Below, in pieces: positions 10,534 through 22,866 of a DNA stretch of 64,000 nt (the stretch's first letter is position 1; every line of letters starts with the position of its first letter). This DNA is from Pezizomycotina sp. ARF18 (Eukaryota; Ascomycota). The stretch is from contig AZLU01000160.1 of NCBI GenBank assembly GCA_002224055.1, positions 33,252-97,251 on the forward strand, in the 5' to 3' direction. A model generated the notes under the pieces. The model was not told the origin of the DNA, did not search any database, and worked only from the letters and a program-made list of their open reading frames with translations. The position numbers were made by a program, and so were the translations under genes.

Positions 10534-13500
10534 TCAAGCGCTGACATTTTAACGTCAGTTCCATTTCATTTTCTGCTTTTAACCGTTTGTTCCTATTAGA
10601 AAATATCGTAGTACATATGTAATTCTCGTTCTTTCACTTTCTCTAAGCTGAGTCTTTCAGCTCCTTTCTCTATTCTAGTTAGATCTAAGTTAATGCTGTT
10701 GTATACCCATCTATAGTCTGAGTCTCTTTGACAATGCTAGGACGTGAATGATGGTATCACAAAAACGGTCTCTGGTATAAACCCGAGACCTATCAGCGTT
10801 GTCTTTCAGATTATTTTATATTTAAATCGGAATAATTACAACGTAAATTTACGTACAATGCTCATACTTTGCGGTCTGTTAGTTCGTTTGGAGTGTTATG
10901 TCCGTGTTAGAGTATTCACGGACCGCGCGTTTCAGCTTCGGATTAGTATCCGAGATCTTACAATCTCTGAAGCGTTTCTGGTGCAAACCTCTTTCCCTTC
11001 GCAGTTGGGATAACGCGTGGAGTACCTGTACGGAGCTAACAGATCAGACTATATGAAACATGGGATGATTTCGTCAGATCTGGCTTCCGGAGACAACGTT
11101 TCCGGGTGGAGCTGGAGATTCTAAAAGGTGGAGAAATTTCCTCCCGCTGTAGATTCCCTGGTACACATTCAGCCGCAAGGGAGTTGGAAAGGTATATCCT
11201 AAAGAAGTTATAAAACATAAAACTTGCTCTCCTGCTCAGTTACATATATACAAGTCTTAGGGACGGCCGAACGTCGGGCACCAAAGGCTCTTGTGTATAC
11301 TTATCAAGCGTAGAGATCACCAAATATAACTGCTGTAGAAACTTACATCATTGCAACGCAGATATCAACCAGCGAGATATAACCTGTCGGCTGATTAAAA
11401 CCATTTGCACACGCTTTCCTCTCTCCGCTGCAATGTGGTCACTACGGTACAGAGCCTGCACGCGACTAAACTACAACCATCTCTCAAAGCGTCGCGTAAG
11501 AACATTTACATTCAAGGTTTTAGCCATTGCATACTGTTTTTAATCTTTCTTCGAAAGCTCATATTTCTCAGATCTAGGATTAAGATGTTTTGGTTTTCGT
11601 TTGTTTTCTAATTTTTATCCAGATCATTTCCTTCATTCTGGTATGAGAAATATCTTGTCTTCTACTATGATGTATCAATTATTTGCTAGATTCAATTCGC
11701 TATTCGATAACAGGCGTAGGTGGACTCGCTGCTAAGCAAATTAGTACACAGTTACTAATCCGACCTTGACCTAAACTCGAGCCTAGAGAAAATGAAATTG
11801 AATTGGGACGCTTCACGAGCCCTTTACATTCTAAAATAATACTTTGAGCAGGTCGCGATTTTTCAGGGATGAGAAGCTCCAAGAAGACATCTGTGGCACC
11901 TGAGAGGGAAATAATAATTAGACGAAGGCGCTGATCTTTGAAAACACTTGCGAAATTCTCTCAACAATCATTTGGACATGGCTCGCCCTCGATTATAGGC
12001 AGTACATACAAGCTGCCTCTCACTTGCCGCTATTTCGCAAAATCTTCATGACCTGAAAATATTTACCACTTGATTCATCGCGGATCGGAAAATCTTGAAA
12101 GGCTCAGCCACCACGAAGGCATTCCCAACGGGAGAAGGCTATGTCGCCCCGCAGAGATTATTGGCTCGTCTCGAAGACATCTTGCGATGATTGTGGGGGA
12201 AGGCTCTCGTCGCGGCCCACTAGAGCTATTAATAAACGATTGTCTGTTGGCCGTATCTTCATACCGTCTGCAGACTAACAGGCAGCCACCACCAAGAACT
12301 CCGGCCTTGATAAATCATGAAATGAAGAGATCCTTCAACCAACAAACGAAAAAAAAAAAAAAAAAATACGAGAAGATGCCTTCGTCCAATTTTACCGGCT
12401 AGCGGAGAGCAGAGTAAGTGCGGAATAAAAACTGCTCATCGTTCATGATCCCTGAGCTCCATTCCACAGAAAGAAAAAACGACCGAGGTTTCTGTTGTCC
12501 CGAAAAGACTAAATGTTCCTGTTTACTTCAGCCGCATGCGAATAAAGTCAGCGAAGTGCTTTGCTGTTCGAGGGCACTCAATCTTAAACATGGGACCGGC
12601 GAGTTGCTTCACCCTTTCACGCGTATTTGTAATTTTACTTATTAAAATTTACCGAACTGCTTATTACCCCAGCCATTACTTCTATCCAATAACGACAGCG
12701 CGAGACCAAGAGCCAAGACGGTTGATATCAAGAGTGTTTATTCACTAATCACTTTCCCGATATACTTGCATTAAATAATAGAAAAAACCCTTGTCATCTT
12801 TCTGCCCAACCAGTTGCTATCAGTGTGTTTCTTCTTTCTTTAGTGAGGCTCCCGCCCATCTGGATGTAAGTACGGTTGCTCGACACCGCCTCAGGTTAAT
12901 GATCTGCAGAGCAGAGGAGAAGGCGACAACAAGAGTGGGTCATCGCGATGGCGCCAAGGGTGATCATCTGGCGAGGCTTTCATTTGCTGCCCAACCTAGT
13001 CGATATAAAAATGTTTATTTTTTTGTGGTTGGACAATGGACAGTCACAGTCTGCAGATACACGCTCCTTTGAGGACTAGTCCGATTGAATCCTTTCGGTC
13101 CTTGATCAATATAGGAGAAAGAGTCGAACAGAAGGATGATCACTAACAGCGCTACAGTGCACAATTTGGAATAGGAGTAAAAGGGTGAGTCTTTTTTGAC
13201 CCGTTCAAGGTGCGCGCGTGGAGGACTAGGGTTCCCCCTGAAGTTGGAAATAGCCTCGTCTAGCCTTCTAAAGTGTTTATCGTGTAAATATTTTCGCCGC
13301 CTGCCAGAAGATAGTGGATTGACGCATTTGTTCGAGCCACGTTTGGCTGTTATTGTGAAAAAACGATGTGAAAGCAAAGGAGCGGGACCCACACTCTTTG
13401 TGAGTTCCGCTCAGGCTATATTAGATTGCGCTGTTTAATATTATTACTAGCCAGAGAGGAACAAAGGAAATCTCGAACGAAAAGTGTGTGTACTACCCTT

Positions 13501-13719
13501 ATTTAATACCTCAGTCTTCCCCTTTGTGTATGTGTTCGTCCCCGTGTCTGTCGCTCCTTCAAGGAAATAACGAACGTGCCTTCGGTTTCGCGAGAAGTTC
13601 TCCACCTACTAGTACATTATCTTCGTATAGATAAATAAGCTAGACGACGCCTCAGTCAGACCCTTTACCTTCTTTATACCAACCAGTGCACGATCGTTAC
13701 CAACGGGAAATTATCAACA
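10534..13719. other. Long intergenic stretch, no supported gene
   Basis: About 3.2 kb with no recognised product. A minus-strand frame at 13015-13392 has one hydrophobic stretch but no other support. An A run lies around 12350-12366. Confidence 0.45.
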
Positions 13720-14658
13720 ATGCGGTCCATCGCCCTCTTCCTCGTCCCTTCCCTCGTCGTCGCCGAGAACTTTCACGCGCTCTCCGGCCACCATGCGACC
13801 TTCTTCCGCCCAGGTAACGACAAGCGCTCGCTCAACATCCACCACGTCTTCAAGCGCCAATCGGGTGGATGCCCGGGGATGAAACCATGTGGTTCCCAGC
13901 TCTGCATCGACCTCACAGATACCTGCTGCCCCGACGGCTCGGGAGGATGTCCGCTCGGCCAGGAATGTCAGAAAGGAGACAACGGGAAGTACGGTTGCTG
14001 CCTACAGGGACACAACTGCGTCGGTAACGGTGGCGCCATCACCCTGCCCGGAACGATACCCACGCCGTCGATCATAGCGCCGCCGCCTTCGAGCGGTGGT
14101 TCCGGCGGTTCTAGTGGAGGAAGCACTGGCAGCGGATGTCTGGCGACGGAGAAGTTGTGCGGCAGCAACATCTGCGTCCCGATGACCGATACGTGCTGCC
14201 CGGACAACTCCGGCGGCTGCCCGGTCGGTGAGCACTGCCAGCGGGGTTCGGACGGTAAGTACGGCTGCTGTTTGAACGGAAATACATGCGCTGGTAGCGC
14301 ACCCGGTAATCCTGGCCTGGGTACCGGCGGCAGTGGAGGTAGCAGTGGAGGTAGCAGTGGAGGAAGCAGTGGTGGAAGTGACAGCAGCTTCTCGGTCCCC
14401 AGCTTCACTTTCGGCTCTTCAACGCCGACCACGAGCAGTACGACCTCGAACTTATTCGGAGGTGGCTCGACCGCGACGTCCGGGTCGAGTTCCTTCAGCG
14501 GTGGCAGCGGAGGAACCAGCAGCGGCAGCAGTTCCTCGTTGTCGGGTGGAGGTAGTAACGCGGCTGGAGGAAGCGCTAGTGAGGCTAGCTCCGTCAAGGC
14601 TCTGTTTACGTCAACGCTTGCCGTCGCGGGAGTTATTGTCGCAGTCCTGGTTATGTAA
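13720..14658 (+). CDS. Cys-rich secreted protein with two 10-Cys modules, probable GPI anchor
   Basis: One uninterrupted 312-residue frame. Residues 1-15 are a signal peptide. KR at 45-46, just before the first module, is a likely Kex2-type processing site. Two copies of a 50-residue module (about 51-100 and 140-190) share the same ten-Cys spacing. Their shared elements are C-G-S-x-[LI]-C, D-T-C-C-P-D-x-S-G-G-C-P-[LV]-G and G-K-Y-G-C-C-L. The CCPD and CC pairs recall granulin-like folds, but I cannot confirm homology. A Gly/Ser-rich linker (200-290) leads to a hydrophobic C terminus (FTSTLAVAGVIVAVLVM) without a tail, which suggests GPI anchoring to membrane or wall. Unlike its neighbours it has no frame break. 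Confidence 0.85.
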   Translation: MRSIALFLVPSLVVAENFHALSGHHATFFRPGNDKRSLNIHHVFKRQSGGCPGMKPCGSQLCIDLTDTCCPDGSGGCPLGQECQKGDNGKYGCCLQGHNCVGNGGAITLPGTIPTPSIIAPPPSSGGSGGSSGGSTGSGCLATEKLCGSNICVPMTDTCCPDNSGGCPVGEHCQRGSDGKYGCCLNGNTCAGSAPGNPGLGTGGSGGSSGGSSGGSSGGSDSSFSVPSFTFGSSTPTTSSTTSNLFGGGSTATSGSSSFSGGSGGTSSGSSSSLSGGGSNAAGGSASEASSVKALFTSTLAVAGVIVAVLVM

Positions 14659-16072
14659 ATGCGAAGACTTTCGCTTTCCAGACCCTTCGTCCTATTCATC
14701 TTTATGATCCTTTATTCTCTTACATCTTCGACTGGATTATATGTTTTCCTACCTTTTATTAAAATTGTTTGATGCGAATCTTGTCTCAATATTATTCCTT
14801 TCTGCTTCTTTCCTTCTCTTCTGTCCGTCTAGGGTTAATTATGGTCTGCATGTTTGACGTTTTAATTTAAAAAAGAAACCAGATATAATGTTTAACACTC
14901 TCATACAGTGAACGAAAAGTTCACATTTCATAATGCCTGTATATTAGAAACTCCGCGTATTATCATATGAAGAAATATATTTAGTCTTAGGCAAGACGGT
15001 ATACAAGCCGTCATGCCGTCCAGAATCCCAATCGCTCCTACTCTTGAAATCGCGTATAATAACCTGGCTGCGATGAAGACCCTCCCAGGCTGCGGCTGGC
15101 CTCGGGTTATCTAGATCTCCCTTTTCCCTTGCATGCGGTCCTTCTACGAAGAGTTATATACGTTTTATCTCTGCAGGTATCCTTGAAACTAACTTAAGCA
15201 CTCGAGGACAAGAAAATTTGCGAGAAACGCTTCTCCTAAGCGGAAGGCCATCCGAAGCACTGGCATAATCTAATTTTCGAGCGCTACGTATGACCACCCT
15301 GTGTCCCTGATAATCGCCGATTATACTCCCGAGAGAAAAAATAGAAAGAAGCTGCTCGTAACCGAGCACAATTGCGTCGGAGTGTTCAGTCTCCAGTCAT
15401 TCACTGTTTGGTTCCTAGCGCTTGACTCGACAGATTTGGATCATGAAAAATTGATAATTTCCCACGAACCCGTCAGAACGCTGCATGGTCTGCTCTCGCC
15501 CGTGTTTTGCTCTCGACTCGATTCAATGGAACCCCTATCAAGATCGCGAGATTACCGTTGACCGGCTTCTGATGCTTATTTCTTGCGTGGGTTCCCTGCT
15601 GGAAATGCAGATCCCTTCGCATGCACGACATGGATCTGTAGCAGGCCGTTGCTTGAATATCATTATTCCCTGGAGGAATACGAGCCCTGGAGGAATACGA
15701 GCAGATCTTACCTTATCGCTAAAGATGGGCCTATTCACTTCGATTATGGTTCGAATGAGTGAATGAATCCCTGCGACTCGAAGAAAACTTTTACGAAAAA
15801 AGGCGTTATTCTTACAGAGTGGTAGCTAGATTGATGAAGATCGTGAGAGTATTACTACATTACTCCGTGTTGGCTAACTAGTTATCTATTATTATGTATA
15901 TTGCCTTTTTGTATGTATTTGTAGATTTTTCTTCGAAAGTATGAACACTAATAACTCCTACCGCCCAACCCCTAGCTTGCAGCTATTTACACCCAGTCTT
16001 GTACACATGCAACATGTAATTAAAAGTCTCATAATACAAGAAGAAACAAAAAAAAAGAAGTGTTTTGAATAT
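14659..16072. other. Intergenic, no gene seen
   Basis: Only short overlapping frames on both strands. It lies between the 3' ends of the Cys-rich gene and the converging membrane-protein gene, so both terminators should be here, but no clear polyadenylation signal stands out. Confidence 0.45.
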
Positions 16073-17510
16073 TTAGTTTCCCGAAGAAGACCAAGCGATC
16101 GTTGTGACCTTAGGATCTGCTGGCGTCTTTGCAAGTTTCGGTTCGTCCGTGGTGTTCGACCGGATCTCGTACGTGACCGTGATGCCATTGCTGAGCCGGC
16201 GTATCTGCCTCTTCTCGTCCTCGTACACGCCGACCAGGCTGTCGCAAGAGCCGGAGCCGTTCCTTCTGTGACCACCGCGCTCCTCGAGGTCGAAATCGGT
16301 AATATCAGCGCCCCTTTTCCCACTGCCGTTCGAGTTCGAGCCCGCGGACCCGATCATCTTCGCCGCTTCCGGAGACCTCAACATCTTCCCAGACCCGCTA
16401 AGCACCTGACTGTGACCGTACCTCGATCCTGGACTGCTTCCGCTGCTGCTTCCGGGAAACATCCGCTTGATGGACCTGCTGATGCGGTTGCCATCGCCCG
16501 TACTATTGTTGTCGCCCAGCTCTGAAGAACGCGCGGAAGCCGGGCAGCAGACGACAACCATGGCCCACGTCTGCTCGAAGTCGGAGTAGAGCCAGATGAC
16601 GACGCCGCGGCAGTTGGTCTCGATGGCGATCTGCTCCATGCAGGCGGAAGGCGATGCAGGTGAAGCCGATTACGAACGTTAGGGCGACGCCGATCTTCTG
16701 TTTTGTAGCAAGGCGGAGGCGGCGGAGGAGGAAGAGGGGAGGACGTAAACTAGCGAAAAAATTAGCAAAGATGTATCAAATGAGCGATGGTTTGATATTG
16801 ATGACTTACCTAAGATGTCGGTGAAAACGTGCTGCGACCACCGCACTGCGTCCCGATCGTTCCGGTCATCGGGTCGCAGAATTGCTTGCCGGGTGTCCAG
16901 TTTGCCATCATAGGCTCGCAGACGAACATCTTGACGAACAGCGAGGAGACCCAAACCGACGACTGGAGACCCAACCGACGATGTCAAACCAACCGTTATC
17001 CCACAACGGCAGCGCGCAAATGCCTTCATGTTACGAGGTATGAGTTCGTAAAAATGCCAACATCGACCTATTTAAAGTTTTTCTCAAATCGTTAGTTCAC
17101 GAATTATCTCGTAAAAAAATCAAAAGCTTTTGGCCGGCGTTTCGCGGAAATAGGAATCGTAACGAGAAAGTAGCGAGCGCCACAAGCGTCCACCGTTCGC
17201 AAAAAAAAAAAAAATAAAATAAAATAAAAACTCACCCACTTGACGAAGTAAATGTCGTATAGTAGAGGCACGTTCAACCGAGACGAGTCTTAAGTGCAGA
17301 GACGGTGTCGTCGTAGGCGAGGCCATGCCTCGGGTCCAAACTCCGTCGCCGGAGGCGCTGATTCTGCCTCGAAGTATCCAGCTTGTAGAGAGCGGTGTCC
17401 ATGGACGTCTGCATAAGGAAATATCCAGGCCGAGAAGGACGAAAGAGGTCGGAAATGTGAAGCGGGTTGAGGATCGTCGCCGTAGGTATAGCCGTAGGAT
17501 GACGAGGCAT
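16073..17510 (-). CDS. SAT4/Pth11-like seven-helix membrane protein (2)
   Basis: Recognisable parts, from 5' to 3': NVPLLYDIYFVKW before an intron; WFDIVGWVSS; SLFVKMFVCEPMMANWTPGK with CDPMTGTIGTQCGG, the Cys-bearing loop after helix 3; VYVLPLFLLRRLRLATKQKI and GVALTFVIGFTCIAF, the P-L-x-L-x-R-x-L-x-x-x-x-K-Q-K-I loop typical of the family; then IAIETNC and WAMVVVCCPASAR at the last helix. The cytoplasmic tail is about 150 residues, rich in Ser and Gly. The frame slips near 16640 and 16940. The 5' end is unresolved; 17510 is the best ATG I see. Family assignment is moderate because helices 1 and 2 are poorly defined. Confidence 0.55.
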
Positions 17511-18761
17511 AGTGATAAGCTGAGGTTGGACCTTTATCGTAATGCTAGAAGGACGGAGGGTTTGGTGTAAAAGCTTTGGAACCACGAGACCGGATCGTAG
17601 AGGGAAAAGGAAATGATCGGATATTTAAGCAAGCAGAGATCCAGACCCTCGTCGATTGAAATATGACCCCCTTTCTTTAATATATATTTTCTTAGTCTGT
17701 TTCTCGCTTCCAGGTTATTCCGTGTCTCTCGTCTAGGAGTATCCTTGGGACAAGCGGGGGTCGATGCAATAGTTTTAAGAGATGCGGAGGATACGAGTAC
17801 GGGTACTGTACTGTATACTTGGACGTAATATTCCAACAAGATAAAAAATACGCTAAACAATCTATTAAACAAAAAAAAAAAAAGTATACGCTGTGGGGAA
17901 CTAAAAATACTGTCAAGGCTTCTCCATCATAAGACATATGTATCCTAGAGGAAAAAAGTACATTAATACGAACTAATAGACCAGAGGAAAAAGTAGTAAA
18001 AAAAAAAGGTGTAGGGCGGTTTGTCAGAGCAACTGAAAGAAATTTTCACAAGGGACTTGCCATAATAAGAGGGGGTATAGTATATACTAATATACTGATA
18101 ACTATATGTATATCTGAGTACCTCCTCGTGAGCAGTCCACTTCTTTTGCTCCTTTCCGTTTATTGTTGCACATCTCGCTGGTCTAGCTGGTCTCGCGTAA
18201 GACAATGGGTTCAGGTGCAACGATTCTCCAAGTACACTAAAGGACTCCGCACCAAAAGAAGTAAAGGGATGGGGAGATCAAATACAAAAGTATAGGATTC
18301 GATTGGTCGCTAGGGACCAGAGTACTGCTCCTGCACGGAATATAAGAGGATGTACAAGATAACGGTCACGGTCGAACCGTGGAAGAAGAGAAAAGAAAAC
18401 CACGCCTTGATCGACATACAGAAAAAGCCACCAGAGGCTAGCAAGACTAGGCACTCCAGACTTTGCAGAAGGGTATCTTTAGACCTATGCAGTGATTGGG
18501 TGGGGACGGCGAGAAAAAGTTTTAACCTACGCCGTTTTTCTTTCTAGAGTTCTCTGGGCCCCTGGGTTCGGAAAGATTTTTTGGCGGCCAATGGGGATCT
18601 CGTATTCGCGTATTAGCGAGGACTTTGGTGGGGAGAAAAAGATCACTAATTGCGCTGCATGACAGATTGATAGAGACTTTAGTATGATGCTTATATCTAC
18701 TCGCAATTCTGAGGCCGATGAAATCAGGGGTTCAGAAACTCTAAAGAGAGCTGTAGAGCTG

Positions 18762-18787
18762 AAAAAAAAAAAAAAAAAAAAAAAAAA
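18762..18787 (+). repeat. A homopolymer, 26 nt
   Basis: Twenty-six consecutive A residues. No retroelement-like sequence ending at the run was recognised, so it need not mark a poly(A) insertion. Confidence 0.9.
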
Positions 18788-19922
18788 CGTTGGATGTTCG
18801 CCCCTCAGGACCTGCAGATTGATGGCGTACCGGTAGGGTTAAGATTAATCCGAAAGAAGACTTTTCTCGGTCAAACGTCCCCCACGCGACGCCATGAGGT
18901 TCACACTGACCGTGATGGTCTGTCTCGTTAAACACTAAGTCTTAATTGAGTCTAGGCCGTATTCTCGGCGCTTTGTTGTTCCTGGATATTCGGCTCAGAA
19001 TCAGTAGATCGAACTAGTTACCATAGCACTGGCTTCTGGAGACGCAGGGGTTGAAAAGAATATCAATAATAAGGTGACCTGTGTGGTTGAGGACCCCACG
19101 CCAGCTATCCAATATTCTTCTCTCTGCAGGACAACGCTTTCCCCTCCAAGTGGATCCATGGTTAATCCGATGTCAACCTAAAACTCATAGACAAAAACGG
19201 CAATATACTTTGGTTATAATTTGGTTGATCGTTGAATATTCTCCGCTTTACGACCAGACCGCGAGGTTAAAGCCAAGGGCCCTTAAATCCATGATATCAA
19301 ATTATATAACATGATATCAAATTAATAATATCTATTGAAAACCTGATAGAGTCTGGAACAAAAACACACCGTGCCGTGTATTCCCAAATTGCCATAGCGC
19401 GGATACGAAAGGTTTCAGCGAATATGAGACCTTGTGGGGTTTGGTGGAGAGTTTGTTATTCGTGGAAATATAGTTAATTAGCGATTTTAGTCTATGGTCT
19501 CTAATCTCCTTCCCTCGGGTTTTCGGATATATCGGGCATCATTAACACGCAGAAAATAAATTTCAGACAGGGATGAGAACTCTATGAATTGACTCAACTC
19601 TCTTAATTTACTTGATTGCTGAGAGCTGAGGACTCGGTTTTCAACTATAAGTCTGAATATATTGTTTCACTTACACGGGATACTCATCCCAGAACCTTAT
19701 TTTCTTTCTCGAGGAAGCAATCCATTATCGAGATAACCTTTATTTATTTATTCCTTGGTCAAAGTATACGATTTACATAGACGTTGACAAGGTCCAAGTA
19801 TGTACTGTATATTATGACTAGGTCTCTACTCATTCTCCGACGGCACGGAGTAGAAAGTTTAGAATATAAATTGCGATCAACTAATTATAGAAGAAGCGCC
19901 ACTTCTCAACAGAATACTTTAG

Positions 19923-20404
19923 TATATAGCTTAAGACGAGAGAAAGGTTGGGAAACGGCTGTAACTGTCTGGTTATCCCCGGTAATGGGGAGAGGTGAAC
20001 AGCTTCATGCGGTGGTTTTTTTGACTCGATCTCGGTAACAGAACAGAACGTCGAAAAAAACCCCGGGAGTTTCCTTGTGCCAGACTTTATAAATTATTTT
20101 CCTGCTTGGTCTCTAAAATGGATGAATGTACATCATAGTATCGTTCAAACCCTTGATAAAATTATATAGCTTAAGACGAGAGAAAGGTTGGGAAACGGCT
20201 GTAACTGTCGGTTATCCCCGGTAATGGGGAGAGGGTGAACAGCTTCATTGCGGTGGTTTTTTTTGACTCGATCTCGGTAACAGAACAGAACGTCGAAAAA
20301 AACCCCGGGAGTTTCCTTGTGCCAGACTTTATAAATTATTTTCCTGCTTGGTCTCTAAAATGGATGAATGTACATCATAGTATCGTTCAAACCCTTGATA
20401 AAAT
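19923..20404 (+). repeat. Direct tandem duplication of about 240 bp, two copies
   Basis: Copy 1 is 19923-20162 and copy 2 is 20163-20404. I find no substitutions between them, only four one-base indels: CTGTCTGG against CTGTCGG, AGAGGTG against AGAGGGTG, CATGCGG against CATTGCGG, and seven T against eight T. No coding function is apparent. Confidence 0.9.
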
Positions 20405-20741
20405 AGACGCAGTTGCGCGATAGATACTTCAAGCATTTGTTCTCGAGCAATGCCCATTCACATTTAGCCGTTCCATCGGCACATATAGCGCCAGTTATCA
20501 CAAACTGCCCTTTGGATATAGCCGAGAAGCATGTCTTATACACAACAAAGCTTGAAAGTTATTCTAAGCAGAATCTCTGTTCTGATGGTAACAAACTTTT
20601 AGACGCTTCAAAACGAAAGTATGAATACCCTATTAAGAGGGAAAGAGTCACCTCGCGTCCTCGCCGAGGTCTTTCGTAACTCCATGACGATAACTTTCGA
20701 CACTCCCGTCTCCGGATCATACATGGCAACTGACTATTCCA

Positions 20742-20758
20742 CCCCCCCCCCCCCCCCC
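20742..20758 (+). repeat. C homopolymer, 17 nt
   Basis: Seventeen consecutive C residues, a counterpart to the G17 tract near position 3270. Confidence 0.9.
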
Positions 20759-21299
20759 ATGTCCAATAGATCTAGGGTCCTTACGTACTCAGGTACGTCG
20801 CCCGATGATGCCTGTTTCGGCTGGCGGAATTGGTTTAAACACAGTGATCTCGGTGGCTGAGAGCTCTCAGCTAGTTGAAAGAAAGTTCTCATTTACAGTT
20901 ACAGGGAAATATTTCCCCCGCAAAAAATTTTTTTTTTCACACTAAAATTTCTATTTTTTGATTTTCCATTTAGTAAGAGGAAACAACCTGAAGATCCCAA
21001 CATCGCTAAAAGAACCAGAAAAATGACTCCCACTGCATAATAATTGGCGCATCCTATGGCAGTAATTACGTTAATGGCTGCACGCAGGATTTGCTTAGCA
21101 GGACGATCCTCTAACTGATTTTGTCCTTACGTATATATAAGCGATAGCCTGTCTGTTTTTACCGGTTATTCTTGGTTCTGATTTGTTGGATTTTCTGTGT
21201 GACAGTAACAAGCATTATCACCTTTATCATCCGATACACAGCGTATCCTATCTCCTCGTTAGATATAGATCGTCATTTCAGAAAGAGTTTCTTCCATTG

Positions 21300-22866
21300 A
21301 TGATGTATAACTACACAATCAAGAGGACTACGTTGCGGTCCTCAACGCACTTTCTCCGCCGGTTACCAGCGGCGACCCGCGGGTCCCGAGTACGCATCTT
21401 CGAGTCCGGAATACCGCCCGAAGGCAGCGACCTCTTCGTCCCTATCCTCGAAACCCTTTCTCGAGTCTGCGTTTCCGAAAAGCACCGCGTCGCGATGGCC
21501 TACGCGATCAGAAAGCAGCGGCCCGCGACGAATCAGACGACGAAGAACTCCAGCGAACCGGAAAGAAATTCGTATTCCACAGCACTTTATTTGTTAGCCA
21601 GACCTCTGCAAACCGATGACGGATTCATAGCACGCGGGAACAAAACGAAGGAGTTCTGATGGATGTTTGGAACTGTATGCACGGTATAAACGGGTGCTTG
21701 TCGGACAGGAAGCCGATCACGCAGCTGGCGCACCAGCCGTCGTGGCGAAGGGTGCGGCGGGCGAGAAAGCTTACGTAAAATTCGCGATCGCGTTCGGGAA
21801 CTTCAGCGGAAGGTTTCGCTTTTGGGTTTCTTCGGGTCCGGCGCCGCGTCCTCAAGCGCTGGGAAATATTCGACAACTTCGTGGATCACGCTCGCAAAGA
21901 CGAGACACTGGACAAGAACGTGAAGAACCAACTGATCAAAGTCCGCAATGGGCTATTAACTACCGCAAGAAGCACCCGAACGCGAAACTTCGCACGATCA
22001 CACCGCACTGGACGTCAAGCGGTACCTCAGGATATTCGCGCACTCGGAGTGCTGCCGCGTGTGGAGAACATCTCGTACTCTTGGCGGTACGTGCCGCTGT
22101 GTCACGGCCACATGAGCGTCGTCGTCTTCCGAGGATGTCAGGGAGATGAATAACCTCCCGCTGTCGAAACCAGTCCGGGGTCTGCTCAAGTCCTCTGTGT
22201 ATCTGAGAAGAACTTGAGAAACTGGATAGGTATATTTCGGCGCTGAGGAGGAACGGGTACTTTTTCGGATCGGACGGGCGATGAGAAAGAAAGGAAGTCA
22301 AGGTTACACTATGAGGCGAACCTGATCGCCTATGTACACCGCAGGTTTAGAATTGTGAGTTTGGCTCCACCCCTCTGGAAATTCCCGCAAGACAATGGAG
22401 TGGCTAACGTAAAGAAATCGATATAGGACGACCATGATACAATCCGTCGCTTCCAGACACGGGACCGGCGTACGAGCCATCCCCGTACCCCTTCATCGGC
22501 GTCTCCAAGCCATCCTGCACGTTATGCAAAGGATACATTGACGCTACAACCTGCTCATTGGCCAACATCCCCCGCGGCGTTTTCCGTAGTTACGCCAAAG
22601 TCATCTCCGGTTCCCATTCATCTGAAGTTCTCTCTTGCTCTGCCGACGGCCTCTGGATCTCCCCACGCCTCGGCGAAAAGCGTATGAAGAAGGAACCGAG
22701 AGGTCCTCACCAAACTTCTACGAGAGCAAATATCGAAGCTGGGGTGCCGCAGGTTGAGGATGAGTTTAAGGAGACGCAGTACTTGACGTGCCGGGTAGTA
22801 GAAAGAACGTTAGCAGGCCGGGGTTGTTTCTCTGTCTGTTTCGACGGTGTTCAGCGGTACGGATGA
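21300..22866 (+). CDS. OTT_1508-like deaminase family protein
   Basis: The N-terminal part has DLFVPILETLSRVCVSEKHR and VAMAYAI, which resembles the amino-terminal helices of fungal members of this family. The C-terminal part carries the zinc-site signature of the cytidine-deaminase fold: HYEANLIAY (H-x-E, 22308-22334) and PYPFIGVSKPSCTLCKGYI (C-x-x-C, near 22513-22530), separated by a short intron starting with GTGAGT. Family knowledge: these deaminase-like domains occur in bacteria and are expanded in fungi, where their substrates are unknown. The start is the first of two adjacent ATGs at 21300. The middle (21680-22150) slips frame several times, so the exact protein is not resolved. Catalytic activity is inference. 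Confidence 0.65.

Larger units (their letters stand above)
17511..21299. other. Long intergenic stretch with homopolymers and a tandem duplication
   Basis: No coding signal is supported. The stretch holds A runs (17200-17213, 17871-17883, 18762-18787), a C17 tract and the 240-bp tandem duplication listed separately. Confidence 0.5.

Noticed and set aside
13015-13392. Minus-strand frame of 125 codons with one hydrophobic stretch
   Set aside because: No homology recognised, no introns or neighbours supporting it, and composition near random.
13968-14699. Pro/Leu-rich minus-strand frame opposite the Cys-rich gene
   Set aside because: Antisense of the Gly/Ser linker and Cys modules; no start context or domain.
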